Virus record (IMG/VR): IMGVR_UViG_3300006192_000027 | Location: 1 to 28,331 of that record | DNA length: 28,331 nt | Origin: a virus | Direction: 5' to 3' (one strand) | Shown: one piece after another, positions 1-9,073 of the stretch | How positions within the stretch are numbered: the stretch's first letter is position 1 | Layout of the letters: every line of letters starts with the position of its first letter | Notes under the pieces: generated by a model | Seen by the model: the letters and a program-made list of their open reading frames with translations, nothing else | Told to the model about the DNA's origin: nothing | Database searches by the model: none | Program-made: the position numbers and the translations under genes

Positions 1-1263
1 GCGCAAACCAAACCCGGACGCCTCAGCATCCCAGCCGACAACAATATCTTGAGCGGCCCCAACAGGCGCTACAAACGTCGCGCCAAAGTAATGTTCATCT
101 ACATTGAGCACGGCAGGTTCCGGGCGGGATGCATCACACAAGGGCAGAAACCCTTGCGGCGGTGCATAGGCATACCCGTTTTGGCCGAAGTCAATGGTTG
201 ATTCTCCCACGTTATCAAGCATCCCCACAGCGGGGAACGCAAGCCCTGGGTCAACGGTGAATGTCGGGGATGTCCCGGCCACAGGATCGCCACCGCCCAT
301 CCATGCGGCGTCGTTCTTACGCACCCACACTTTGCCAACCACGGGATCAATAGCCAGGCCGAGCACGTCTCCGGTGTAAGTCGCCCCCCACGAACCTATG
401 GTTACAGGGCTCGCATCGTTGTAAAGGCGCAAACTGCCGCTCAGGGACTGTATCCCCCAGCTATTCGCTGTTTCTCCGGGGTAGGCGTAGGAAGACGTTT
501 CGTCGGGGTTCATGATTACCCCCGCAACGGTGTATTCCTGTGCGCTGATTGCGCCCAAGCGCACCTCGAAGTACGTAGGGAACCCGGTCCCCATGGTTGA
601 TACGCCGCACCCCCAAGGCGCACCAGCCCCACTACCGGTAACGGACAACATCCCATTAGATAGAGTGGCCTCGGTGGAAGTTATCCCTAGCGGATTCATC
701 GTGGCAAAGTTGTTAGTCGGGGTATCCACGGACTGTACAGAGTCAACAAACGTCCAGTTGTGCCCGTTTCCCGACGAGTCCGCGCCCAGGTTGGCCGCAT
801 TGGTGAAGTCGAGCAGGGTATGGATGGACAAACCGGGCAACATACGCATAACCCACAGCCCCGGCACCTTGCCCGACTGCGTGTAGAAGCTGGCATAATT
901 CAGGGCCTCTTCCACTATTACAAGGCGGGACAGGTACCCTATGTATGCGCCGGAGTACTGTTCTAAGGCTTCTCCCAACAGCGCGGCATAGTTAGTTGCC
1001 GTTGATGTATAACTCCCTATATTAACATCCTGCTTCCATACCGTGACCGTGGTCCCTACTTTTCGGATGGTCAGCAAGTAATGGCTCGTCGGGTCGCACA
1101 GGGGGTAAGCCGTGTCCACCGCCGTGGGCTTAAATCCAAGGGCAATGGTGGCGCTTTCCGCTACATCCGGGGCTTGCCCATAGCCGTACTTGCACAGGAC
1201 TGAATAGGGAATATCTACGGGGTAGATGCCTCCTTGCGAACCCGTTTCCTTGGGGGTCAACAT
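1..1263 (-). CDS. SPRY-domain tail fibre/receptor-binding protein (C-terminus cut by window edge)
   Basis: An uninterrupted reading frame of 421 codons runs from an ATG at 1263 off the left edge, so the protein is partial. The N-terminal ~130 residues are not recognised. From about residue 150 the sequence (LLDFTNAANLGADSSGNGHN, then DTPTNNFATMNPL) matches the lead-in common to phage SPRY-domain tail proteins. A SPRY core follows at about 270-365: GDVLGLAIDPVVGKVWVRKN, GGGDPVAGTSP, FPAVGML, then IDFGQNGYAYAPPQGF. SPRY domains are beta-sandwich binding modules, so an adhesin or receptor-binding role at the tail tip fits (inference). The ATG lies 2 nt after the stop of the upstream tail-fibre gene, so the two are coupled. 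Codon use is less GC-biased than in the virion genes next door, which suggests exchange of a host-range gene. Confidence 0.8.
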   Translation of the reverse strand, partial: MLTPKETGSQGGIYPVDIPYSVLCKYGYGQAPDVAESATIALGFKPTAVDTAYPLCDPTSHYLLTIRKVGTTVTVWKQDVNIGSYTSTATNYAALLGEALEQYSGAYIGYLSRLVIVEEALNYASFYTQSGKVPGLWVMRMLPGLSIHTLLDFTNAANLGADSSGNGHNWTFVDSVQSVDTPTNNFATMNPLGITSTEATLSNGMLSVTGSGAGAPWGCGVSTMGTGFPTYFEVRLGAISAQEYTVAGVIMNPDETSSYAYPGETANSWGIQSLSGSLRLYNDASPVTIGSWGATYTGDVLGLAIDPVVGKVWVRKNDAAWMGGGDPVAGTSPTFTVDPGLAFPAVGMLDNVGESTIDFGQNGYAYAPPQGFLPLCDASRPEPAVLNVDEHYFGATFVAPVGAAQDIVVGWDAEASGFGLR

Positions 1264-1265
1264 GT

Positions 1266-2261
1266 CTACACCCCCATATTTTGTACGTTGATCAGAGACA
1301 ATCTTGAATTGTACCGCTCCAGCACAACGCGAATTTCCCCCGCATCCCGATCCGGCTCGGGTAGATTTTCGGGGGCCTTGAAACCGGCGGCCAAAAACAA
1401 TTTATTGCCATTCGGATACACATGGAAAACATAGGTCCCGTCATACGGTATGACCATATCGCCAAACAGGCCGCTCTGGGCGGTCAATGTCCACGTAACA
1501 TGATTTCGGTTCAAGACTAACCCGTGAGTGTCGCCCCCACTGTGTACCTGCGCCTGGTCGCCGTAGACCGCCTGAAGCAACGCGGCGGTATCCGCATAGA
1601 GGCGGTTCGCTCTGTTCTCGTCAACAGGCTCGACAGTCTCGCCTATGTCCGAAGCGTCAAGGGGGTCGCCGGGAATGGATTCGGCAGCCGCGACGGCGAT
1701 ATCGCGAGCCGCCTTCGCAGCTTCCAAGGCCAAGGCCGTTGCCTCTGCGTATCCTTGTGCGTTGGCTACTTCCTCGGTGGTAGGGCCGTTTTCGATGGCG
1801 TCACCGGCAGTATTCCAGCCAAGTAGCCGCCCCGCTTCCGGTTCAGGCATTTCAATGCCCACGGAAGCCGAAGACACGCGAAAGGAAACCGCCCGGTCCA
1901 GCCGCTCGGCCAGGGCCTGGCAAATCATAGTCAGCTTATCCAAGGCTGCTTCGTGAGTGGACGCGGGGAAGGCATCGTTTTCCACGTAGTCCACTTCCTG
2001 GACGATCTCCGGGTTGCGCCGGATGGTCAGGGTTTCCCCGTCAGCCGGGGACGCGATCATGGTACAAACCCCGCCCGTCTGCTCTCCCGCCCCAGAGAGC
2101 GTGTAATCTGTACTGATCGTCTTAAAATGCTCAACCTTTTCGACGTCCAGTACAATGACCTCGATGTCACTATTCTTGACGAACATGAACGGGACAGCGA
2201 AGGCCGTGGTTGATCCATTCCCCGCATAACTCACCTTGGTTACGGTACTTGCGAGAGTCAT
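1266..2261 (-). CDS. T7 gp17-type tail fibre protein, N-terminal anchor type (331 aa)
   Basis: Residues 1 to about 130 match the T7 tail-fibre N-terminal domain (Phage_T7_tail family), which anchors the fibre to the tail: a short beta region (VSYAGNGSTTAFAVPFMF), a DYTLSG turn, then LTIRRNPEIVQEVDY and a helix ending in LAERLDRAVSF. An Ala-rich, probably trimeric coiled coil follows at about 165-200. The C-terminal 100 residues are a short beta-rich domain. At 331 aa it is much shorter than T7 gp17 (553 aa), so it probably serves as an adaptor with the receptor-binding part on the SPRY protein encoded next. The start has a clear AGGAGG ribosome binding site. It sits directly after the gp16-like genes, as in T7. 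Confidence 0.85.
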   Translation of the reverse strand: MTLASTVTKVSYAGNGSTTAFAVPFMFVKNSDIEVIVLDVEKVEHFKTISTDYTLSGAGEQTGGVCTMIASPADGETLTIRRNPEIVQEVDYVENDAFPASTHEAALDKLTMICQALAERLDRAVSFRVSSASVGIEMPEPEAGRLLGWNTAGDAIENGPTTEEVANAQGYAEATALALEAAKAARDIAVAAAESIPGDPLDASDIGETVEPVDENRANRLYADTAALLQAVYGDQAQVHSGGDTHGLVLNRNHVTWTLTAQSGLFGDMVIPYDGTYVFHVYPNGNKLFLAAGFKAPENLPEPDRDAGEIRVVLERYNSRLSLINVQNMGV

Positions 2262-2273
2262 TTATTCCTCCTG

Positions 2274-4829
2274 TTAATAGCCCAGAACGTCCGACGGTGG
2301 GAAAAAGTATTCCTGGTCATACTCGCGCTCGAGGCGTTTTTCCGCCCTTCTCAGTGATCCGGGGGAAATCATTTCCTTAATGTGGTAGGTAAAGGCGTAG
2401 TCCACAGCGGCCCGTGCATACCAAAGATTGATGAAAGGCAGATTCCCCATGGCCTCGCGTCCGAGCGTGTCCATGGACTTCTCCCCCTCTCCTTGCAGCA
2501 AGTAACTGGGCACCTTAAGCAGTTCGGCTACGGTGCCCAGTGTCGGCCCGGCAGCCGTGCCTAAGGCTCCGCCGCCATAGCGGTTGGCCGCCGAAAAAAG
2601 GAAGTCCCCATAAATACCGGCCCCGCCGCCCTGGGCCGCCGCTGCAAGCCAGGTTTGCCATTTGGCAACGGACTTCGGTTCCCGGCCCTTGCTGAAATCC
2701 TTGGCCACTTGGGCGGCGTAGCCGAGTAAGACCGTCCCGGCCAGAAAATGGGTGAACCCGGGGAGATCGAGCCCGGCCCCGTTCTTCCTGAACCGCTGGC
2801 CCCTCAAGATGCGCTGAGAGTAGGCAATCGGAAAGCTCTTGAACTGCATGATGTAGCGGACCAGCTCACCCATGAGAGAGCCCGGGCGGGTGCCCTGCAC
2901 GATCACGGCCCGGGTCCGGTCGTCTGGTTCCAACACCGCGAACATGGTCTCATCCGCGTAGAAGCCCATGAGGTCCGCTTCCAGCCTCTCGGCGGCCTTG
3001 GCCCTGCGCTTCGTCCGGCTGGTTTCCTTGAGACCCTCGGGGACGAAGGCGTCCAGGTCACCCCCGGAGAGTTTGCGGGCGTTCTCCGGCAACAGGTGCC
3101 ATTTCCCGTCCGCTTCGATGGTGGTCATCTTCTTGAAGGCTTCCCAATGGCGGGCATCAAATCCGTGGTGATTGAACACGGCTTTGATGTCCGCATCGAG
3201 GGCATCCCAGGACAGGCCACGTCTGGCGGCCAGGTGGTTGGAAAGCGCGTGGCTGTAACCGGCTTTGAGACGCTCGGTCCACTGGGTCAACCAACTTGCC
3301 TTGAAAAACCAGTTTTGCGCCTGATGAATCTTCCCCGACGTGGAGTCCTGCGCGTTCCAACGCGCGGCGATATCCCCGAGCGTTCCGTCGAGCATCGTAC
3401 CGAAGGAGTAGGCCAGTTGCTTCGCGTCCTTTCCCTTGCGCCCCTTGAACAGCGAAGTGATTGCGTCGACGTACCCCTCAGCTGCGTTCTTCCCGATCAC
3501 GCGGGAGCTCATTGCATAGGTGGTTAGGTCGGCAACCGCGGAAAGCGTTGCACTGCCTAGCTTGGAAAAAGATTGAGAAGCACGGACGTATGATCCGATA
3601 CGCGCCGCGGTCGGGTTCTCTGGGATCATGGTCTCGCCCTTGACCTCCGCGAACAGCTTTTTGACCTTGCCGCCGCCGAAGGTGCCGTCGGTCCATGCCC
3701 GATTGAGCTGGCCAATCCGTTTCTGCCTTTGCTCCGGGGTGAGGGAGCTGTCGAGCCGCACCCTTCTCTTCCGCTCCTCAATGACGGACATAAGCATTGA
3801 TTCCGGGTTCGGCCCCAGCTTCTCCATGAGGGCAACGTCACGCGCGGAGCGTTCCAGGTGCTCGAGCATGCCCGAGAATACATTCCCGCGCCCGTATGCG
3901 TCGTGGTACTCGAGGAAGGCGTCCGCGTCCTTGAAGTGGAGCACCCGGCTCTTCCCCTTGCTCCGGGCCAGGTTCATCGGCCCCAGAAAGACGCCTTGCT
4001 CCCGGGCGTTCGGGCCAAGACGGTTCTGGCCGGTCAGGATGTTGTTGTAAACCTCGGCCAGGGCCTCCCGGGCCTGCGCTTCATTCAGTCCTGGGAAGCT
4101 GCGCTCGAGATCCAGACGCGGGAGCACGTAATCGACCCAGCCCTCTTGCTTGCCGAGCGACTTGCTCATCATCTTGCCCGTGTCGTGGCTCTGGGGTGTC
4201 CATCCGTCCAGGTGTCGGATATAAGCCCCGGCGTCATTCAACCGGATGCGCGCGACCTCAGCATACTTGCCGAAGATTTCGGCCACGAAGGCGGCGTCCT
4301 GGTCCCCGGTGAGGCCACGGCGGCCATCCGGTTTGAGTTCGTGCATCTCGCGGACCACGTTGGCCAGGAAGTCCTTGTCCTTGCCCAGCATATCCTCGAC
4401 GTGCGGGCGCTCGGACAGTTCCTTCATCATGCTCCCGCCCCAGGAGTGCATAACGCCCCAGCGGCGGGCGGTGACGCTGGCCCGGGCACCAGATACGCGC
4501 TTGTGCGACCCGCCGAGCATGGCCATCAAGCCTTCAACAGTGTCGCCCTTGGCCTCGGCCTCAAAATTGTCGAGGAAGTCGTCCACGTCGCGGCGGATGA
4601 TGACATTGAGAGCGGCATGCTTGCGCTGCAAGGCCGCATTGATACGCGCCTCCTCCGACAAGGTGACGACGTGCTCCCCGAGCAAGCGTTCCGCCTGATC
4701 CAGCTTGCCCTGGGCTTCCAGCTCGTTCTTTTTGCGGAAGAGCTCTTCGACAATGGCCTCGGCATGAATGGCCGACGCGCCCGCCTCCATGGCGGAAGAA
4801 ATACAATCTGACTTAGTTGCGGTACTCAT
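2274..4829 (-). CDS. Large internal virion / ejection protein, C-terminal half of a gp16-like pair (851 aa)
   Basis: A mostly helical protein of 851 aa. It is of a type found in podovirus ejection proteins and large phage polyvalent proteins. Recognisable blocks are an N-terminal helical region with GARASVTARRWGVMHSWGG (about 114-132), YIMQFKSFPIAYSQRIL (about 659-675), hydrophobic stretches at about 690-710 and 727-750, and a C-terminus with NLPFINLWYARAAVDY and a basic-acidic helix ending in FFPPSDVLGY. The last part resembles the LPD38-type C-terminal domain, from memory only. The hydrophobic segments fit a protein that enters the host envelope with the DNA. The ATG overlaps the upstream stop (ATGA), so it is translated with the 578-aa protein. 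No lysozyme or transglycosylase motif is visible, unlike T7 gp16. Exact role is inferred from position. Confidence 0.7.
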   Translation of the reverse strand: MSTATKSDCISSAMEAGASAIHAEAIVEELFRKKNELEAQGKLDQAERLLGEHVVTLSEEARINAALQRKHAALNVIIRRDVDDFLDNFEAEAKGDTVEGLMAMLGGSHKRVSGARASVTARRWGVMHSWGGSMMKELSERPHVEDMLGKDKDFLANVVREMHELKPDGRRGLTGDQDAAFVAEIFGKYAEVARIRLNDAGAYIRHLDGWTPQSHDTGKMMSKSLGKQEGWVDYVLPRLDLERSFPGLNEAQAREALAEVYNNILTGQNRLGPNAREQGVFLGPMNLARSKGKSRVLHFKDADAFLEYHDAYGRGNVFSGMLEHLERSARDVALMEKLGPNPESMLMSVIEERKRRVRLDSSLTPEQRQKRIGQLNRAWTDGTFGGGKVKKLFAEVKGETMIPENPTAARIGSYVRASQSFSKLGSATLSAVADLTTYAMSSRVIGKNAAEGYVDAITSLFKGRKGKDAKQLAYSFGTMLDGTLGDIAARWNAQDSTSGKIHQAQNWFFKASWLTQWTERLKAGYSHALSNHLAARRGLSWDALDADIKAVFNHHGFDARHWEAFKKMTTIEADGKWHLLPENARKLSGGDLDAFVPEGLKETSRTKRRAKAAERLEADLMGFYADETMFAVLEPDDRTRAVIVQGTRPGSLMGELVRYIMQFKSFPIAYSQRILRGQRFRKNGAGLDLPGFTHFLAGTVLLGYAAQVAKDFSKGREPKSVAKWQTWLAAAAQGGGAGIYGDFLFSAANRYGGGALGTAAGPTLGTVAELLKVPSYLLQGEGEKSMDTLGREAMGNLPFINLWYARAAVDYAFTYHIKEMISPGSLRRAEKRLEREYDQEYFFPPSDVLGY

Positions 4830-6562
4830 CCGGCAGCCTCCAAAACGCAGTTGATGATTTCCAGACCGGCTTCCTCAAGGCGCTGGGTAGATTCGAACTC
4901 ATCAAAGATGCGCTCAACGGCCTTCATTTGGTCGAAGTCTAGCTCATCGCGCTCAATCATTCCCATGAGGGCTTCCAACTCCGGGCTGTTTCCGTTCTTG
5001 TCCATGCCCATGGCCTCAAGCTCACTTTCACGGGTCCCTGGGAGCTCGACCGGTTTGAAGTCATCGCCCTGGCCGGTGGACCAGTTGACAGGCTCTTCCG
5101 CCGAGCTTATGCTTTTATCAAGGCTGGACCGCGGGCCGTTGGCAACCACTGACCCCCGTGTGTATCCCGGATGTGGGCCGGAACCGCTACCGGGGACACC
5201 AGCCTCTAAAGGGGCTTCTCTCTTCACTGAGGGGGCCCCTTTCGGGTTTTCTTCGATGTGCACGGTAACGAGCCGATTGTCGGCGTCCACCTTCTTGGCG
5301 GCTACAAGCAAGGCACTCCCGTCTTCCCGGGGGATGCGCCACCTGGTGCGGGGGCCTTCCACGTCAACCGGATCGAACTGGCGAACGATGTGTGGCAACT
5401 CCACGATGTCCGCCCGCGTGACCCTCAAGTGCTCCGGCTTGCTGCTCTTCTCTCCGTGCTTCCAGATGATCTTGACCAGCCCAAAGCCCGACTTGGAGCC
5501 GGTCGCCCGCTTCAATGCGGCTCCCCGGACCACGATTTCCCCGGCGTCGTTCATGATGGACGGGCCGCGCTGTATCAGGATGCGTTCAATGTCATGAGGT
5601 TCGATGGTGGCGAGGATTTCGTCCGCCGGGCCGCCCATGGGGTTGGCGTGCACTTCGTCGTAGGCCCGGGCCACGGCCTGGGCCTCACGAATGGCGGCCA
5701 AGCCGTCATCACTGGACCGGTACACCGTCGAGACGTCCACGGGTTCCCCTACGGCAAAGTCGGCCATGGCCTTCTCAGCCGCCCGAGCATGGACCTCCCT
5801 GTGCCGGGCAAGCAGGGAGTCCTTGAGCTTGGTTACGCGCCGTTGATGCAGCGAGTGCGCGCCCCAGCCGCCAAGGCCGCCGATGAGGCTGCCGAAAAAG
5901 ATGTCCGTGGCCGCGTCCTGCCACCCGACCGCCTCCCCCCTGTCGGCCAGGTCCGGCAGGACGATGGCGTCCGCCGCTGCGGTCGAGACTGCCCCCTCGA
6001 GGGCTGCCGCTCCGACGCGCGCGCCCATGGTCCCACCTTTACCGGCCAGGCCGAGGGGAATGAAGTTGATGGGATCAGGCACGTTGCCAATGAGTTGGCC
6101 AACGAAGCCGGCCACGTTGCGGATGCCGTCCGGGGAGCGTTGGATGAGAGAGTCTCGGTATCGACGCTGGTCGAAAGCCTTGGCCATGTACTCCGCGCGC
6201 ACACCGGTCATGTCGTCCCGGTATTCCATGCCCGGACGGTAAAACTTGGACGCCTCCCATTCCTCCTTGCCCATCACCGGGAGATTCCTGCGCTTCGCCT
6301 GATGCGCTCTGTACTGATCATATTGGGTTATGGGATCGTATGGGTTTCCGCCCCCCCAGAAATAACTTTTCGAGACACCATACTCAGCGCGCTCGGCCCG
6401 GGCGACCTTATCTTCATCGACCATCATGCGCGTTGTGGTGTAGTCGAACCCTTCGCGGACCTTAGCCCCCAAATATTCGCCAAAAGGAGTCTCTCGACGG
6501 TCAAAGCCGGAGAAGAGGTCAAGGTCCATTTCCTTCGTGAGCTCAGGAGTCAAGAAGCTCAT
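4826..6562 (-). CDS. Internal virion / ejection protein with PBECR-like nuclease-toxin domain (578 aa)
   Basis: I chose the ATG at 6562, one base after the upstream stop; the frame stays open to 6700, but that extension is a shadow of the upstream gene. Residues 140-235 are Gly/Ala-rich and hydrophobic (DPINFIPLGLAGKGG, then DIFFGSLIGGLGGWG), as in the N-terminal regions of podovirus ejection proteins. Residues 359-440 resemble the phage Barnase-EndoU-ColicinE5/D-RelE-like (PBECR) or MuF C-terminal nuclease fold: VKIIWKHGEKS, VTRADIVELPHIVRQFDPV, RTRWRIPREDGSALLV and RLVTVHIEENPKG. A Pro/Gly/Ser-rich linker and an acidic helical tail (NGNSPELEALMGMIERDELD) end it. Together with the 851-aa protein it replaces the single gp16 of T7. 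The virion role is well supported by position. Nuclease activity is an inference from pattern similarity. Confidence 0.7.
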   Translation of the reverse strand: MSFLTPELTKEMDLDLFSGFDRRETPFGEYLGAKVREGFDYTTTRMMVDEDKVARAERAEYGVSKSYFWGGGNPYDPITQYDQYRAHQAKRRNLPVMGKEEWEASKFYRPGMEYRDDMTGVRAEYMAKAFDQRRYRDSLIQRSPDGIRNVAGFVGQLIGNVPDPINFIPLGLAGKGGTMGARVGAAALEGAVSTAAADAIVLPDLADRGEAVGWQDAATDIFFGSLIGGLGGWGAHSLHQRRVTKLKDSLLARHREVHARAAEKAMADFAVGEPVDVSTVYRSSDDGLAAIREAQAVARAYDEVHANPMGGPADEILATIEPHDIERILIQRGPSIMNDAGEIVVRGAALKRATGSKSGFGLVKIIWKHGEKSSKPEHLRVTRADIVELPHIVRQFDPVDVEGPRTRWRIPREDGSALLVAAKKVDADNRLVTVHIEENPKGAPSVKREAPLEAGVPGSGSGPHPGYTRGSVVANGPRSSLDKSISSAEEPVNWSTGQGDDFKPVELPGTRESELEAMGMDKNGNSPELEALMGMIERDELDFDQMKAVERIFDEFESTQRLEEAGLEIINCVLEAAG

Positions 6563-6563
6563 G

Positions 6564-8582
6564 CTACCGCCCCCGCACGTTGTCCGGCTTCGAGGCTTCG
6601 CGGAACCTGAACGTGGTGCCGAGCGTCCAGAAGTCGATGTCGTCATAGCCGAGACGAAAATAATTGCCGCTCTTGAGGCGAACCGCCGCGCCGCTGCCAC
6701 CAGTCCCGGCGTCGAGCGGGTTGAGCAGGACGAAGCCGTCGCCGTCCGGTGCGTTCACCCAGATGCCATGCTCGACAATGCTGCCGACACGCTCGTCAAA
6801 AGCCTCGGCGGGCATGCCCGCTTTCTCGAACTTATCCCGCTGGTACTCGAGCGACTCGCCAAGGGATGCGCGCTTGTTCTTCAAGGCGACCTCAAGGGCG
6901 GTCACATCGGGTACCTTCGACGGGGAAAAGTAAATTGCCGTGGTGTCATCAACGATGGACGCGAAGTGTTTGTCGAGCAGCTTGCCCGCTGTTGCCTTAT
7001 CCCCGCTGATCTTCGCCGCACTGGTGAGCGTTTTTTCGACCTCGGCAACGAACCCTTGGAAACGGGCGTTGCCCGGCTGATTCCTGGCCACGGTTCGCAA
7101 GGCGCTCACGACGTCGCTATCCTCGAGCTCGTCGAGGGCTTCCGAAGTGGTCACGCCTGTTTCGGGGATGTCCGAAGGCTTGGCCGTCGCTGCGGTGATA
7201 AGCGTGCGCGCGTCGCCCTTGGCCATGGGGTTGTTCCAGAACATGGACGCGGCAATCTGGGCACTGGCCGGGACGCCGACTTGTTCCAGAACCGCGCCCC
7301 GATGAGTTCCGAACCCGTTCAACCTGGTCAGTATGTCCAGCTTGCCATTGGCGTCGGCCTCGTGCCAGGCGTCTTGATAAACGGCAGCTTCTTCCTTGGT
7401 GAGCACTTCCGGCTTGATGCGAATGCCCTTGCCAAGCTCTTTCTGCAATTCAAGGCGGCGCTCCGCCTGTCGCTCCTGGGGCATGTTCGAGTCAACCATG
7501 CTGGCCACGTAATCCGCCGGTGCCTTCTGGAAGGCTTGCATGCGCGCCTTGATCACCTTCTCGGCCTGGTCCTTTGCCCTGGCCTTGAGGGAAGCGTTTT
7601 CCGTAGAATCAACGGCAAGCTCCTTCTGAACATACTCCCATTGATCCATGAGCGGCATGTCCCCCCCCGCACGGATGACGGAATGGGCCTTCTCCGTGAT
7701 CCTGCGCTTTTTGGCGATATCGGAGGCGTCCCCGGCCTTTCCTATGGCTCTAAGGCTATTTTCGATCCCGATCAGGGCTGAGTTATCGCCGGTTTCGAGA
7801 TAATAGGCTTCCGCATCAGGGACACCGGACTTGATATCACTCGCCTTGCGGTCCGTTTTGGTCTTGATCTGTTTGCGTTGGGCCTTGGCCCGATCAAGAA
7901 ACCTGGACTTGACCTTCGGGGCCACGGCCCACATGTCGTTTTGCAACTCTTTTTCCACGCGCTGCCAGTCCATGGCATAGGCGTTTTCAAGGGCCTGGTC
8001 GGTCAACCCCTCCTTGAAGGAGGACAGCTTCATAGCGGCCTCCTCCTGGGTCATGTAGCCCGCGTCAACGGCCTGGGTGAAGTGCCATTCTGCATCCTCG
8101 ACCACCGGGCCAAGGTTGTAGGGGTTGCGCTGGGCGCGGCTTTCAAATCCCTTGAGCCCGGTGTTCCAGGTCTCCAAGGCCGCCCGTGTGGTCTCGCGGT
8201 GCTCGGTTTTCGTCCACCCTAGGTGCTCGCGCTCGTATTGCTCTTTCGCCCACTGCTGGAAGGCATGCGAAGACTGACCAAACTTCATCCCGCCGGAGAT
8301 TTCCCCGAACGCGGATTCATGTTCGGATTCATAATCCTTGGTCACGCCCTCGGCCTGGGCCCCTCCACGCTTGATGGCATTTTCCTCGAAGACACGCATG
8401 TGCTCAGAATACTTGTTCTGAGCGTCCTGAAATTCCGCGTTTTCATCCCTGCGCTTGATCGAGTCACCAAGGTCGAAGAGGCTCCCGCCGATGTTGGAGA
8501 CGGCATTGGCCAGCATATTAGAGGGGCTGAACCCATCGCTTTCTGGGATATATTTTTCCGTGATCGGATTAATTCGTGCCAT
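6564..8582 (-). CDS. T7 gp15-like internal virion protein (672 aa)
   Basis: A long, almost entirely helical, charged protein in the gp15 position, between a gp14-like and a gp16-like gene. Its length is near that of T7 gp15 (747 aa). Residues 1-60 (FSPSNMLANAVSNIGGSLFD, then DLGDSIKRRDENAEFQDAQN) look like the start of a core-stack protein. The middle is heptad-rich. The last ~70 residues turn beta-like and glycine-rich (GTGGSGAAVRLKSGNYFRLG). In T7, gp15 forms the middle of the ejected trans-envelope channel. I see no enzymatic motif. It starts one codon after the upstream stop and ends one base before the next start, so it belongs to the same late transcript. Confidence 0.75.
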   Translation of the reverse strand: MARINPITEKYIPESDGFSPSNMLANAVSNIGGSLFDLGDSIKRRDENAEFQDAQNKYSEHMRVFEENAIKRGGAQAEGVTKDYESEHESAFGEISGGMKFGQSSHAFQQWAKEQYEREHLGWTKTEHRETTRAALETWNTGLKGFESRAQRNPYNLGPVVEDAEWHFTQAVDAGYMTQEEAAMKLSSFKEGLTDQALENAYAMDWQRVEKELQNDMWAVAPKVKSRFLDRAKAQRKQIKTKTDRKASDIKSGVPDAEAYYLETGDNSALIGIENSLRAIGKAGDASDIAKKRRITEKAHSVIRAGGDMPLMDQWEYVQKELAVDSTENASLKARAKDQAEKVIKARMQAFQKAPADYVASMVDSNMPQERQAERRLELQKELGKGIRIKPEVLTKEEAAVYQDAWHEADANGKLDILTRLNGFGTHRGAVLEQVGVPASAQIAASMFWNNPMAKGDARTLITAATAKPSDIPETGVTTSEALDELEDSDVVSALRTVARNQPGNARFQGFVAEVEKTLTSAAKISGDKATAGKLLDKHFASIVDDTTAIYFSPSKVPDVTALEVALKNKRASLGESLEYQRDKFEKAGMPAEAFDERVGSIVEHGIWVNAPDGDGFVLLNPLDAGTGGSGAAVRLKSGNYFRLGYDDIDFWTLGTTFRFREASKPDNVRGR

Positions 8583-8584
8583 GG

Positions 8585-9073
8585 CTAAAACCTGTCGATG
8601 ATTTCGGATCCGCCCTTGAGGAGAGAAGCCCCCGCCCCGAGCGCGCCTGTTGATCTGAGAGCCCCGGCCCCAGCGTATCGGGACCTTGCCGAGTTCGCCC
8701 CGCCGTATCGGAGTGCCAGCGCATTCCGCTCGCCGGTGGCGGCGGAGTCTTCGAGCACGGCGAGGGGAGTGCCTTCCATCTGCACCCCACTTGCCCCGTA
8801 TTGGGCACGCATGGCCCCAAGGCGACGCTCGTTCTCCTCGCGCTCGAGCTGTTCTGCCCGGATACCCTCCCGCCGCTTTTCCGCGGCCTCGGCTTCCAGC
8901 ATGTCCGCCTGTGTCCCTGCCTGAGCAAGCGTGGAGCCAGCAGTCAGGAGCGTCCCGCCAGCCATAAAGGCATCACCAAGAGTGATGGTGGTGCCGGCGG
9001 TTGTAACTCCACCGGCTCCGGCGGCCATCCCTGCCGTGGTCCCGCCGATTGTGAATAGTTCTACTCCGCTCAT
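8585..9073 (-). CDS. T7 gp14-like internal virion protein (162 aa)
   Basis: The ATG at 9073 is chosen because it overlaps the upstream stop (ATGA) and follows AAGGTGAAG at a good distance. The first ~55 residues are Gly/Ala/Thr-rich and hydrophobic (GGTTAGMAAGAGGVTTAGTT), able to insert into a membrane. A charged helix follows at about 55-90 (EAEAAEKRREGIRAEQLERE), then a Gly/Ala-rich end. This arrangement and length (T7 gp14 is 196 aa) fit the gp14 group, whose members form an outer-membrane pore after ejection. The segment RLGAMRAQYGASGVQMEGTP is widespread in such phage proteins. Confidence 0.75.
   Translation of the reverse strand: MSGVELFTIGGTTAGMAAGAGGVTTAGTTITLGDAFMAGGTLLTAGSTLAQAGTQADMLEAEAAEKRREGIRAEQLEREENERRLGAMRAQYGASGVQMEGTPLAVLEDSAATGERNALALRYGGANSARSRYAGAGALRSTGALGAGASLLKGGSEIIDRF

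Noticed and set aside
2748-3527. Long plus-strand open frame opposite the 851-aa ejection protein
   Set aside because: Shadow of a GC-rich real gene; the protein lacks domain features and the minus frame has clear ones. The same holds for plus frames at 3858-4811, 5258-6610, 6537-7781, 9576-11132, 12221-13228, 14451-15608 and 16865-17821.
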